A stretch of DNA of 13,214 bases from Planctomycetota bacterium. GTDB lineage: Bacteria > Planctomycetota > UBA1135. Location of the stretch: the NCBI GenBank assembly GCA_027623585.1, contig JAQBVK010000035.1, positions 1 through 13,214 on the forward strand, given 5' to 3'. The position numbers and the translations under genes are program-made. The first letter of the stretch is position 1, and each line of letters opens with the position of its first letter. The notes beneath the pieces were generated by a model. It did no database searches and was not told the origin of the DNA. It saw only the letters and a list, made by a program, of their open reading frames with translations. Of this stretch, positions 1-6,563 are shown in pieces.

Positions 1-657
1 GAAGCGCACTTCTCCGCCGCAGCCGCGGATCGTTTCACGCAATCCTTGGATGACCTTCGGCAGAAGGTTGCTACCGACGTGCGGACGCCAGGACCACAGG
101 ATGCGCTCCGGCGCGCCGTGCGCGACCAATTCGCGCAGCACGTGCTGGACGTCGCCGCGTTTGCCGCTGCGCGTGTAGAGCTTTCCGTCGGAGTAGGTGC
201 CGGCGCCGCCTTCGCCGAAGGCGTAGTTGGCCTCAGGATCCGTGGCCTCGCCGCGGTTGAGTAGCGCGATCGCCTTGCGGCGCTCTTGCACGTCGGGTCC
301 ACGCTCGAGCACGATCGGCCGGATGCCGGCGCGCGCCAATTCGAGCGCGCAGAAGAGTCCAGCCGGCCCACTGCCGATGATCGCAACGCGCGGAGCATCC
401 ACAGGCAGCGGCTCCGGCGGCCAAGGCTCGGAGCGCGGAGGGGGGGGGACGCGCTCTTCCGCGCGCCAGGCGCGCACGGCGACGCGCCAATTCATGGACT
501 TCGGCCGCGCGTCGAAGGAGACGCGCTGGAGGCGCACTTCTTCGAATTCGTCGGCAGAAAGGCCGAGCGCCTGGGCCGCAAGCCTTTTCAGCTCAGCGGA
601 TTCCAGGCGCTCGGGGTCGCGTCCGGGTTCGAGCCGGAAAACGATCTCCTCGGGCAT
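1..657 (-). CDS. COG2509-type FAD-dependent dehydrogenase, N-terminal part (runs off left edge)
   Basis: Reading leftward from an ATG at 655-657, the frame is open to base 1 and gives 219 residues, about 40 percent of the roughly 520-540 usual for this family. Residues 1-65 form the small alpha/beta domain that precedes the Rossmann fold in COG2509 proteins, including a DARPKS segment near residue 49. A proline-rich linker (about 70-88) follows. The FAD-binding dinucleotide fold starts at about 91 with IIGSGPAG (GxGxxG) and ends with the acidic ribose-binding residue in IVLERG (about 115-120). Residues 147-160 carry FGEGGAGTYSDGK, typical of this family. The protein should be a cytoplasmic flavoprotein; the reaction and substrate of the family are not established. 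The gene lies 34 bases after the FG-GAP gene and may be co-transcribed with it, but no clear ribosome binding site is visible. The linker is encoded by a run of nine identical bases at 440-448. Confidence 0.85.
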   Translation of the reverse strand, partial: MPEEIVFRLEPGRDPERLESAELKRLAAQALGLSADEFEEVRLQRVSFDARPKSMNWRVAVRAWRAEERVPPPPRSEPWPPEPLPVDAPRVAIIGSGPAGLFCALELARAGIRPIVLERGPDVQERRKAIALLNRGEATDPEANYAFGEGGAGTYSDGKLYTRSGKRGDVQHVLRELVAHGAPERILWSWRPHVGSNLLPKVIQGLRETIRGCGGEVRF

Positions 658-691
658 GCGGAAAGAATAACCGCGCGCCCGATTTCTGGTG

Positions 692-2395
692 CTAAGGCAT
701 GACGGTGACCGGAGACGGCATCGAGGCGGCCGTGGGCGCCCCCCCCGTCATGGTTACGGCTGCGAACCACAGCGTCCTGCCGACGTAGTTGGCCGCGAGC
801 CCTGCAGGAAGGGTGAGCGTCGAGGCGGCGTCTCCCGAAGCGTTCAGCACCCCGTGGTGTCCAATCCAGCCGGCCGGAGGACTGCGGTGCATGCGAAGCA
901 ACAGGTAGTCCATCGTCAACGGGATCTTGACGCCACCGCGGATCGTCGGACCGGTGCCGAGCGCCGAAGCGAAGATCTCGTAGGCGCTGTTGGCCGAGGA
1001 GGTCGGGAAGTCGACCGCGAAGTTGATCACGCCGCCGGCGGCGGAGGAGAAGGAGTCGATGTCCAGCGCCATCCACGGATCGATCTCGTAGATGTCGACG
1101 GCGCCGGCGCTCGCGAGCCCGCCGGGATTGAAGCCGGCCGAGCCGACCATGATCGCGGGGCGGCGATCACCGTCGAGGTCGCCTGCGCACGCGACCGCCG
1201 AACCCATGTGCGCGTTGTCACCGCCGCCATCGGCGACGCGGCTGTGGAACCCGTTGATTCCGGAGACGAACCAGAGTGTGCCGCAGTCAATGATCGTGCC
1301 GCCGTCCGAGAACGGAGCGCCGACCAGGATGTCTTCGACGCCATCGAGGTCCACGTCGCCCGCTCCCGCGACCGAGGTGCCGTAGCGCGTGTCAGTCTCC
1401 ACCGGAACGAATTGCTTGTCGAACTCGCCGGTGTCTCCGAGGTAAATGCGCGCTGCGCCGTAGGTGGCGCCGAGCGGTCCCGTGGCGCCGGGAGCGCCGA
1501 CGATGAATTCATTCACGCCGTCGCCATCTCGGTCAGCCAGGCGCGCGAGCGAGGCGCCGAACTCGGCGGCATCGGTGCCGCCGCTGCGCGTGTAGAGGGA
1601 AGCGCCGTCGGCGCCGCTGAAGCCTTCGATGGCGCCGGCGCGGAGGCCGGGGCCGAGATCCGAGCCGGGGCTACCGAGCACGTAGTCACCCTTCAAGTCG
1701 CCGTTGACGTCATCGAGCAACACCGCGGCGGCGCCGAGTCGATCGTCCTGCGCGACGCCGTCGTGCGAACGGATCAAAGTGCCGGTGGCGCCCGAATAGA
1801 CGAACACGCGGCCTGCGGCGGTCATGCCGCCGAACTCTGCGTCGGGCGCTCCGATGATTACGTCGGGCACGTTGTCGCCATCCACGTCCACGCCGCCGGC
1901 GACGGAGGCGCCGAAGTGGCCGCCCGCGTCCGCGCCGAGCCAAGTACGCACCAGAGAGCGCGTCGCGCCGTTGTACAGATAGACCGCGCCGCCGTCTGCA
2001 GCGCCGCCGTCATGGAAGGGAGCGCCGCAGAGGAAGTCATCGATGCCGTCACCAGTGACGTCGCCGGCGTTCGCGACGGCCGCGCCCAGGCGGTCGCCAG
2101 TGGCGGCGCCGAGCACGCGGTCGATCTGCGCGCCATCTGCGCCGGAGCGAATCTGCACCTTGCCGTTCGCGGTCATGCCGCTCGAGTCGGAGCCGGGCGA
2201 ACCCTGCAGCGTGTCCGGGATCAAGTCACCGTTGACGTCGCCGATGCAGGCGACCGCAGCGCCGAGTTCGAAGTCCGCGAAAGCGCTCTGCTGATGCTGC
2301 ACGGGTTGCCAGCCGCCGCCCGATTGGGCGACCGCGGACGCTGAGAGCGGAAGGGCGAGCGCAGAACCGCACGCGAGGAGCCGAAGGATGTCCAT
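692..2395 (-). CDS. Secreted FG-GAP repeat beta-propeller protein 1 (567 aa)
   Basis: A predicted exported protein of 567 residues. The ATG at 2393-2395 is preferred over an in-frame start at 2491 because it begins directly with a signal peptide: a hydrophobic stretch at residues 3-22 followed by an AVAQS cleavage-like site. Seven FG-GAP repeats follow at about 42-440, the number expected for a closed seven-bladed propeller. Each has an FG/LG-type opening, a calcium-loop motif (for example DVNGDLIPD, DVTGDGIDD, DVDGDNVPD) and a VGAP/GSP-type turn. The seventh loop reads DLDGDRRPA and has lost its terminal Asp. Residues 446-548 form a separate module shared with the second FG-GAP protein of this window. 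Such propellers usually mediate extracellular binding; no enzyme motif is visible and the ligand is unknown. The gene follows a 155-base spacer and no good ribosome binding site precedes the ATG. Confidence 0.88.
   Translation of the reverse strand: MDILRLLACGSALALPLSASAVAQSGGGWQPVQHQQSAFADFELGAAVACIGDVNGDLIPDTLQGSPGSDSSGMTANGKVQIRSGADGAQIDRVLGAATGDRLGAAVANAGDVTGDGIDDFLCGAPFHDGGAADGGAVYLYNGATRSLVRTWLGADAGGHFGASVAGGVDVDGDNVPDVIIGAPDAEFGGMTAAGRVFVYSGATGTLIRSHDGVAQDDRLGAAAVLLDDVNGDLKGDYVLGSPGSDLGPGLRAGAIEGFSGADGASLYTRSGGTDAAEFGASLARLADRDGDGVNEFIVGAPGATGPLGATYGAARIYLGDTGEFDKQFVPVETDTRYGTSVAGAGDVDLDGVEDILVGAPFSDGGTIIDCGTLWFVSGINGFHSRVADGGGDNAHMGSAVACAGDLDGDRRPAIMVGSAGFNPGGLASAGAVDIYEIDPWMALDIDSFSSAAGGVINFAVDFPTSSANSAYEIFASALGTGPTIRGGVKIPLTMDYLLLRMHRSPPAGWIGHHGVLNASGDAASTLTLPAGLAANYVGRTLWFAAVTMTGGAPTAASMPSPVTVMP
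752..1060 (-). other. Shared C-terminal module of FG-GAP protein 1
   Basis: Encodes about residues 446-548, after the propeller closes. It aligns along its length with residues 419-521 of the second FG-GAP protein: an AGG/AGS turn, a V/F-DFP strand, a SA-x-GTGP-like turn, V-x-[IV]-PLT-x-D, a GxLxxxG segment, AG before a VGRTL strand and a final AA-rich strand. The pattern of short alternating hydrophobic strands suggests a small beta-sandwich. I do not recognise a named family. It could anchor or sort the secreted protein, but that is inference. Confidence 0.6.
1076..2272 (-). repeat. Seven intragenic FG-GAP repeats of protein 1
   Basis: Seven degenerate units of about 55-60 codons encode residues 42-440. 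The openings are FELGAAV, DRLGAAV, GHFGASV, DRLGAAA, AEFGASL, TRYGTSV and AHMGSAV, each followed by a D-x-[DN]-x-D calcium-loop motif. These are protein repeats that have diverged at the DNA level, not a tandem DNA array. Confidence 0.85.
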
Positions 2396-2550
2396 GATTC
2401 GTGAAGGGTTGTGAGGGGATGGCTGAGTTGAGTGGAGAAAATGCTCCGTCTTCGCCGGTTTTGAGCCGGGGTGTGACAATCTCCCCTTCAACTACCACGA
2501 AAGCGGGACCTTGGCCGGGAAATTTTCTTCCCGCGTCGCGCTACATGCCC
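2396..2550. other. 155-base spacer between malic enzyme and FG-GAP gene 1
   Basis: This is the only gap longer than 35 bases in the window and is less GC-rich than the flanking genes. It probably contains the end of the malic-enzyme transcript and the leader of the FG-GAP gene. On the minus strand there is a TTGTCA element at about 2482-2487, but no acceptable -10 box lies 16-18 bases downstream, so no promoter is called. One perfect inverted repeat is listed separately. No small ORF with convincing coding character was seen. Confidence 0.5.
2516..2533 (-). terminator. Possible hairpin after malic enzyme (weak terminator candidate)
   Basis: A perfect 6-base-pair stem (cgggaa at 2516-2521 with ttcccg at 2528-2533) closes a 6-base loop. 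It starts 17 bases past the malic-enzyme stop codon in the direction of transcription. No T-rich tract follows on the minus strand, so it does not fit a classic intrinsic terminator. It may be a mRNA 3'-end stabiliser or chance. Confidence 0.25.
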
Positions 2551-4884
2551 TCATTCGGTGGCCTGGATCTCCAAAGCTGCGGTATTTCCGAGCGCAGCGC
2601 GCAGCGCCATCGCGGAGCGTCCGCCGCGTCCCTGCGCCTGCAAGCAAGCGATCGCGGTCAAATGCACGACGTCACGCACCCCGCACGAGTGCGGCTGCAG
2701 CATGTGCGCGGGCTTGGACAGGCCGAGCATCAGCGGGCCGACGACCGGCAGGTCGGCAAGCAGCCGCACCAAATTGAAGCCGATGTTCGCGGACTCCAAA
2801 TTGGGGAACACCAGCACGTTCGCGCGCCGCCCTTTGAGGATGCAGTCCGGGTAGCGTTGCTGCACGGTCGGATCGAGCGCGCAATCCACGCGCATTTCTC
2901 CGTCGATGATGAGATGCGGCGCTTCTTCGCGCGCGATGCGCACGGCGCGGCGGACCAGATCCGACTGCGGATGCGGCGTGCCGCCGAAGGATGAAAAGGA
3001 AAGCATCGCCACCACCGGCTCGATGCCGAACTCGCGGACTTGTTCGGCCGAGAGCAGCGCGATTTCGGCGAGCTCTCGGTCGGTGGGGTTGATGTTGACC
3101 GAGGTGTCGGAGAGGAAGACGGTGCCGTGGCTGGTGAACACCATCGTCATGCCGCACGCCAGTTGCGCGTCCGGGCGCAGCGGGATGGTTTTCAGCATCG
3201 GCGTCATGGTTTTGCGCACCTGGCGGCGCACGCCGCAGACCAATCCGTCGGCGTCGCCCATGCGCAGCATCATCGGTCCGAACCACAGAGGATCGCGCAT
3301 CAAGCGCAGCGCGGTCTCGGCGTCCACGCGACGGTGGCGTCGCAGCTCATGCAGTTCGTTTGCGTACTGCGCGAGTTTCGGCGAGCTCGCCGGATCCGCG
3401 ATCTCGATGCCTTCGAGGCTGATGCCGTACTCGGCGGCCTTGGAGCGGATCAGAGTCTCTTCGCCGACCAGCACCGGTTTCGCGATGCGTTCCTTCACCA
3501 CCGCCTCGGCTGCGATCAGGATGCGTTCGGCGTCGCCTTCGGGGTAGACGATGCGGCGCGGGTCGCGACGCGCGTGCGACACCGCCATGCGCATCAGGTC
3601 GCGCTCTTCGCCGATGCGTTCGCCGAGGGTGCGCACGTACTCCTCAAGGTCGACGATCTTGCGCGCTACGCCGGTCTCGATCGCTGCGCGCGCCACGGCC
3701 GTGGCGACGCGGCGGATCACGCGATGGTCGAGCGGCTTCGGGATCAGCGACTCGCGGCCGAAAGCGAGGTCCTCGGACTTGAGTCCGTAGGCGGCGGCGA
3801 CGTTCTCCGGCACCGGCTCGCGCGCCAGTTCGGCGAGCGCGTGCGCGGCGGCGAGCATCTCCTTGTTGATGGTGCGCGCGCGCACGTCGAGCGCGCCGCG
3901 GAAGATGAAGGGGAAGCCGAGGACGTTGTTGACCTGGTTCGGGTAGTCCGAACGGCCAGTGGCAATGATCACGTCCGCGCGGGTCGCCTTCGCGAGCTCG
4001 GGAAGGATTTCAGGATCCGGGTTCGCCATCGCGAACACGATCGGATTCTCGGCCATCGCCAACAACATCTCCGGCTGCATCGCGTTGCCGGCGGAGAGGC
4101 CGAGGAACACGTCGGCACCGCGGATCGCCTCGGACAGAGTGCGGTGCGGCGTGTCGGCGGCCAGCCGCTCCTTGTATTCGTTCATTCCTTCCACGCGTCC
4201 CTTCCAGACCACGCCCTTGGTGTCGCAGAGAATCACGTGCTCGCGCTTGAGGCCGAGGCCGATCGCAAACTCAGTGCAAGCGACCGCGCTGGCGCCGGCG
4301 CCGCTGACCACCATGCGCACCTCTTCGATCTTCTTGCCCGCAACCTCGAGCGCGTTGATGAGCCCGGCACCGGCAATCACCGCGGTGCCGTGCTGGTCGT
4401 CGTGGAAGACCGGAATGTCGAGTTCCTCGCGCAGGCGGCGCTCGATCTCGAAGCAGCGCGGTGCGGAAATGTCCTCGAGGTTGATGCCGGCCACCGTCGG
4501 CGCGATCGCCTTGACCGCGCAAATGATTTCTTCGACGTCCTTGGTGCCCAACTCGATGTCGAACACGTCGATGTCGGCGAAGCGCTTGAACAGCACCGCC
4601 TTGCCTTCCATCACCGGCTTGCCGGCGAGCGGTCCGATGTCGCCGAGTCCGAGCACTGCGCTGCCGTCGGTCACGACCGCGATGAGGTTGCCCTTGGCGG
4701 TGTACTCATAGACCTTCTCGGCGTCCTTCGCGATTTCGCGGCAGGGCTCAGCGACTCCCGGCGAATAGGCGAGCGAGAGGTCGAGTTGGGTCAGGCACGG
4801 CTTGGTCGGCCGCACTTCGATCTTGCCGGGGCGTCCGGCCCGGTGGTATTCGAGCGCGTCCTGTCGGGTGTGCTTGAGCGGCAT
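2551..4884 (-). CDS. maeB: NADP-dependent malic enzyme with phosphotransacetylase-like C-terminal domain (MaeB type, 777 aa)
   Basis: Predicted cytosolic enzyme catalysing oxidative decarboxylation of malate to pyruvate with reduction of NAD(P), linking the TCA cycle to pyruvate and reducing power. The ATG at 4882-4884 starts where MaeB homologues start; a GTG at 4902 would add six residues and neither has a clear ribosome binding site. Residues 1 to about 425 match the malic enzyme region closely: LAYSPGVA with the catalytic Tyr at 40, MEGKAVLFK with the catalytic Lys at 95, metal ligands in NLED (137-138) and FHDDQHGTA (Asp163), and a Rossmann loop VVSGAGASA at 192-200. From about 428 (RRIVYPEGDAERIL) to the end is a phosphate acetyl/butyryl-transferase domain. 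In MaeB proteins this domain is generally regulatory, sensing acetyl-CoA, rather than catalytic. The 777-residue length is normal for the two-domain family. It lies 30 bases after FG-GAP gene 2 and could be read from the same transcript. Confidence 0.95.
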   Translation of the reverse strand: MPLKHTRQDALEYHRAGRPGKIEVRPTKPCLTQLDLSLAYSPGVAEPCREIAKDAEKVYEYTAKGNLIAVVTDGSAVLGLGDIGPLAGKPVMEGKAVLFKRFADIDVFDIELGTKDVEEIICAVKAIAPTVAGINLEDISAPRCFEIERRLREELDIPVFHDDQHGTAVIAGAGLINALEVAGKKIEEVRMVVSGAGASAVACTEFAIGLGLKREHVILCDTKGVVWKGRVEGMNEYKERLAADTPHRTLSEAIRGADVFLGLSAGNAMQPEMLLAMAENPIVFAMANPDPEILPELAKATRADVIIATGRSDYPNQVNNVLGFPFIFRGALDVRARTINKEMLAAAHALAELAREPVPENVAAAYGLKSEDLAFGRESLIPKPLDHRVIRRVATAVARAAIETGVARKIVDLEEYVRTLGERIGEERDLMRMAVSHARRDPRRIVYPEGDAERILIAAEAVVKERIAKPVLVGEETLIRSKAAEYGISLEGIEIADPASSPKLAQYANELHELRRHRRVDAETALRLMRDPLWFGPMMLRMGDADGLVCGVRRQVRKTMTPMLKTIPLRPDAQLACGMTMVFTSHGTVFLSDTSVNINPTDRELAEIALLSAEQVREFGIEPVVAMLSFSSFGGTPHPQSDLVRRAVRIAREEAPHLIIDGEMRVDCALDPTVQQRYPDCILKGRRANVLVFPNLESANIGFNLVRLLADLPVVGPLMLGLSKPAHMLQPHSCGVRDVVHLTAIACLQAQGRGGRSAMALRAALGNTAALEIQATE

Positions 4885-4914
4885 GCGTTGGCATTGTGCC
4901 ACGCCGCGCGCACT

Positions 4915-6543
4915 TCAAGGCGCGACTTCGAATCGGACCGCAGCTGAGGAAATCTGAGGGACGGGCAGGCCTGCCGGGAAGGCAGCCGCCGCGGCGTAGA
5001 GCGTGCGCCCCACGAGCGTCGTCAACGTCCCGGCTGCGAAGCCGAAGGAGCCGGAGGCTTTTCCCGCCCCATCGAGCAAGCCGTGGAGGGATTGCGGATG
5101 CATCGCCGATGGATAGGCGCCGTTCCAAGAGTGCAACGTGAACGCATCAGGAGTCAGCGGTACGTCCACTCCAAAGCGCGCGGGACCTGCGCCCGTGGCA
5201 GAAACAAGGAAACGATATTCCCAGCCGCCCGCGGAAGCGGGGAAGTCGAAGCTCAAGCTCACGCTGCTGCCTGCGGACGCGGAGAGTTCAGTCGCGGAGG
5301 GATCGAGGAAGCGTTCGAAGCCGTACACGGATACCGCACCGGGAACGGACACGGGATAGGCGTCGAGCGGCGCGCCGATGCCGCTGACGGCTGCCTCCGC
5401 AAGACCGTCGCCGTCGAGATCGCCGAGACCGACGCAGTCCCAACCGAGGAACCCCTCCTCGTAGTTGGCTTCGAACTCCTGGAGCACCACGCCGCTGGCA
5501 CCCGACACGATCCACAGTCCACCACGGCGCCAGCCCGCGGATCCGGTGATCGTCATGTAGCTGCCGCCCATCAGGTACTCCTCGACGCCGTCGCCGTCCA
5601 TGTCGCCGGTCACGCCGACGCACTGGCCCAGATTTTGCGCCCAATGAGTGCTGTTGCGATCCCAACGCATCAGCGTCGCGCTGGTGCGCGTGGACACCAA
5701 CTCGACGTAGCCTTGGTCGAGGTATTGCGGCGCGCCGATCAGAAGATCGCGCCGCCCGTCGCCGTCGCGATCGGGCACGGCGACAAGATCGAAGCCGAAG
5801 TAGTCATTGTCGAGGGTTCCGTACCAAGAGTGCAGCGTCGCGCCGGTGGCTCCGGAGAGAACGTGCACGGCGCCTTCACTCTGGTTGGGCAGGTTCGACT
5901 CGAATGGAGAGCCCAGCGCGATCTCAGGAATCATGTCCCCGTTCAGGTCGTCGAGCCCGACGAACTGAGTCACAAGTGGCGAAATGGGGTGGGCGGCAAG
6001 CTGAGCTCCGGTCGCGCCGGAGAAGACGAAGAGCGCGGACTGACTCATGACTCCGATGTCTGCGACTCCATCGCGATCGAGGTCTCCGAGCACCGCGACC
6101 CGCCAGCCGAACTGCAGCGATGCGCCGCTCGGAGAGAGCTGGTGAAGGATCGCGCCGGTTGCACCCGAATAGACCAGCACCGGCCGGGGACCGTGGTAAT
6201 CCTCGTTGCCGACGACGTAGTCAGGAATCAAGTCGCCGTCGAGATCTTCACCGCCCGCAACGGACGCACCGAAAGTTTGCAGTCCCGATGGGCTGTCGTG
6301 CCGCCGGATCCGGGCTCCAGTCGCTCCGGAATGAAGGAATGCGGCGCCAGGAACGGCGGAGCCCGCCATGCCGAGCCATGGGCTGCCGATCAAGAGATCA
6401 TCCGCGCCGTCGCCGTCGAGGTCACCCACATTGGCGATCGAGTGCCCGAACAGATCCGGTTGCGTACTGCCGGAGGCGAGCACGCGCATTTCTTCCCAAG
6501 CGCCGCCGACTTTGAGGAGTGCGAAGGCGAGGACCAGACTCAC
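4915..6543 (-). CDS. Secreted FG-GAP repeat beta-propeller protein 2 (542 aa)
   Basis: A 542-residue paralogue of the FG-GAP protein at 692-2395. The only plausible initiator is GTG at 6541-6543, because an in-frame TAG lies at 6553-6555. The N-terminus (SLVLAFALLKVGGA) resembles a signal peptide, but its n-region lacks a basic residue, which is unusual; upstream sequence has no clear ribosome binding site. Seven FG-GAP units span about residues 31-412 with loops such as DLDGDGADD, DLDGDLIPD, DLDRDGVAD and DMDGDGVEE, and recurrent SGATGA turns. The fourth unit is shortened (about 193-236). Residues 419-521 are the module shared with the other FG-GAP protein. Likely an exported propeller for binding or adhesion with unknown ligand. 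It starts 20 bases after the molybdenum-subunit stop codon and ends 30 bases before malic enzyme, so it is probably part of the same polycistronic message. Confidence 0.85.
   Translation of the reverse strand: MSLVLAFALLKVGGAWEEMRVLASGSTQPDLFGHSIANVGDLDGDGADDLLIGSPWLGMAGSAVPGAAFLHSGATGARIRRHDSPSGLQTFGASVAGGEDLDGDLIPDYVVGNEDYHGPRPVLVYSGATGAILHQLSPSGASLQFGWRVAVLGDLDRDGVADIGVMSQSALFVFSGATGAQLAAHPISPLVTQFVGLDDLNGDMIPEIALGSPFESNLPNQSEGAVHVLSGATGATLHSWYGTLDNDYFGFDLVAVPDRDGDGRRDLLIGAPQYLDQGYVELVSTRTSATLMRWDRNSTHWAQNLGQCVGVTGDMDGDGVEEYLMGGSYMTITGSAGWRRGGLWIVSGASGVVLQEFEANYEEGFLGWDCVGLGDLDGDGLAEAAVSGIGAPLDAYPVSVPGAVSVYGFERFLDPSATELSASAGSSVSLSFDFPASAGGWEYRFLVSATGAGPARFGVDVPLTPDAFTLHSWNGAYPSAMHPQSLHGLLDGAGKASGSFGFAAGTLTTLVGRTLYAAAAAFPAGLPVPQISSAAVRFEVAP
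4981..5289 (-). other. Shared C-terminal module of FG-GAP protein 2
   Basis: Encodes about residues 419-521: AGSS turn, LSFDFP strand, SATGAGP turn, VDVPLTPD, HGLLDGAGKA, and FAAGTLTTLVGRTLYAAA. It is the counterpart of the module at 752-1060. The conserved spacing of DFP, GTGP/GAGP, PLTxD and VGRTL in both copies supports one folded domain rather than low-complexity tail. Confidence 0.6.
5308..6453 (-). repeat. Seven intragenic FG-GAP repeats of protein 2
   Basis: Units open with LFGHSI, TFGASV, QFGWRV, a shortened QFVGLDD form, YFGFDL, NLGQCV and FLGWDC, each followed by an acidic D-x-[DN]-x-D loop. They encode about residues 31-412. Blade four lacks several residues between its FG-like opening and the loop, which may mark a worn blade. 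Confidence 0.8.
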
Positions 6544-6563
6544 CTCAGCAATCTATCACGATT

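Noticed and set aside
689..2344. Long plus-strand ORF of 551 codons opposite FG-GAP gene 1
   Set aside because: It is the antisense shadow of a gene with clear repeats and signal peptide. The product is a low-complexity Ala/Arg/Val/Asp-rich string without domains, as expected in GC-rich DNA.
2459..2487. TTGTCA as a -35 box for FG-GAP gene 1
   Set aside because: The matching -10 position reads GGCGAA, a poor fit, so no promoter is called.
2396..2491. 32-residue N-terminal extension of FG-GAP protein 1
   Set aside because: It would bury the signal peptide behind a polar segment; the ATG at 2393-2395 places the signal peptide at the N-terminus.
3040..4947. Plus-strand ORF of 635 codons opposite malic enzyme
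   Set aside because: It is antisense to a gene with unambiguous malic enzyme motifs. It is rich in His/Arg/Asp/Val and contains no recognisable domain.
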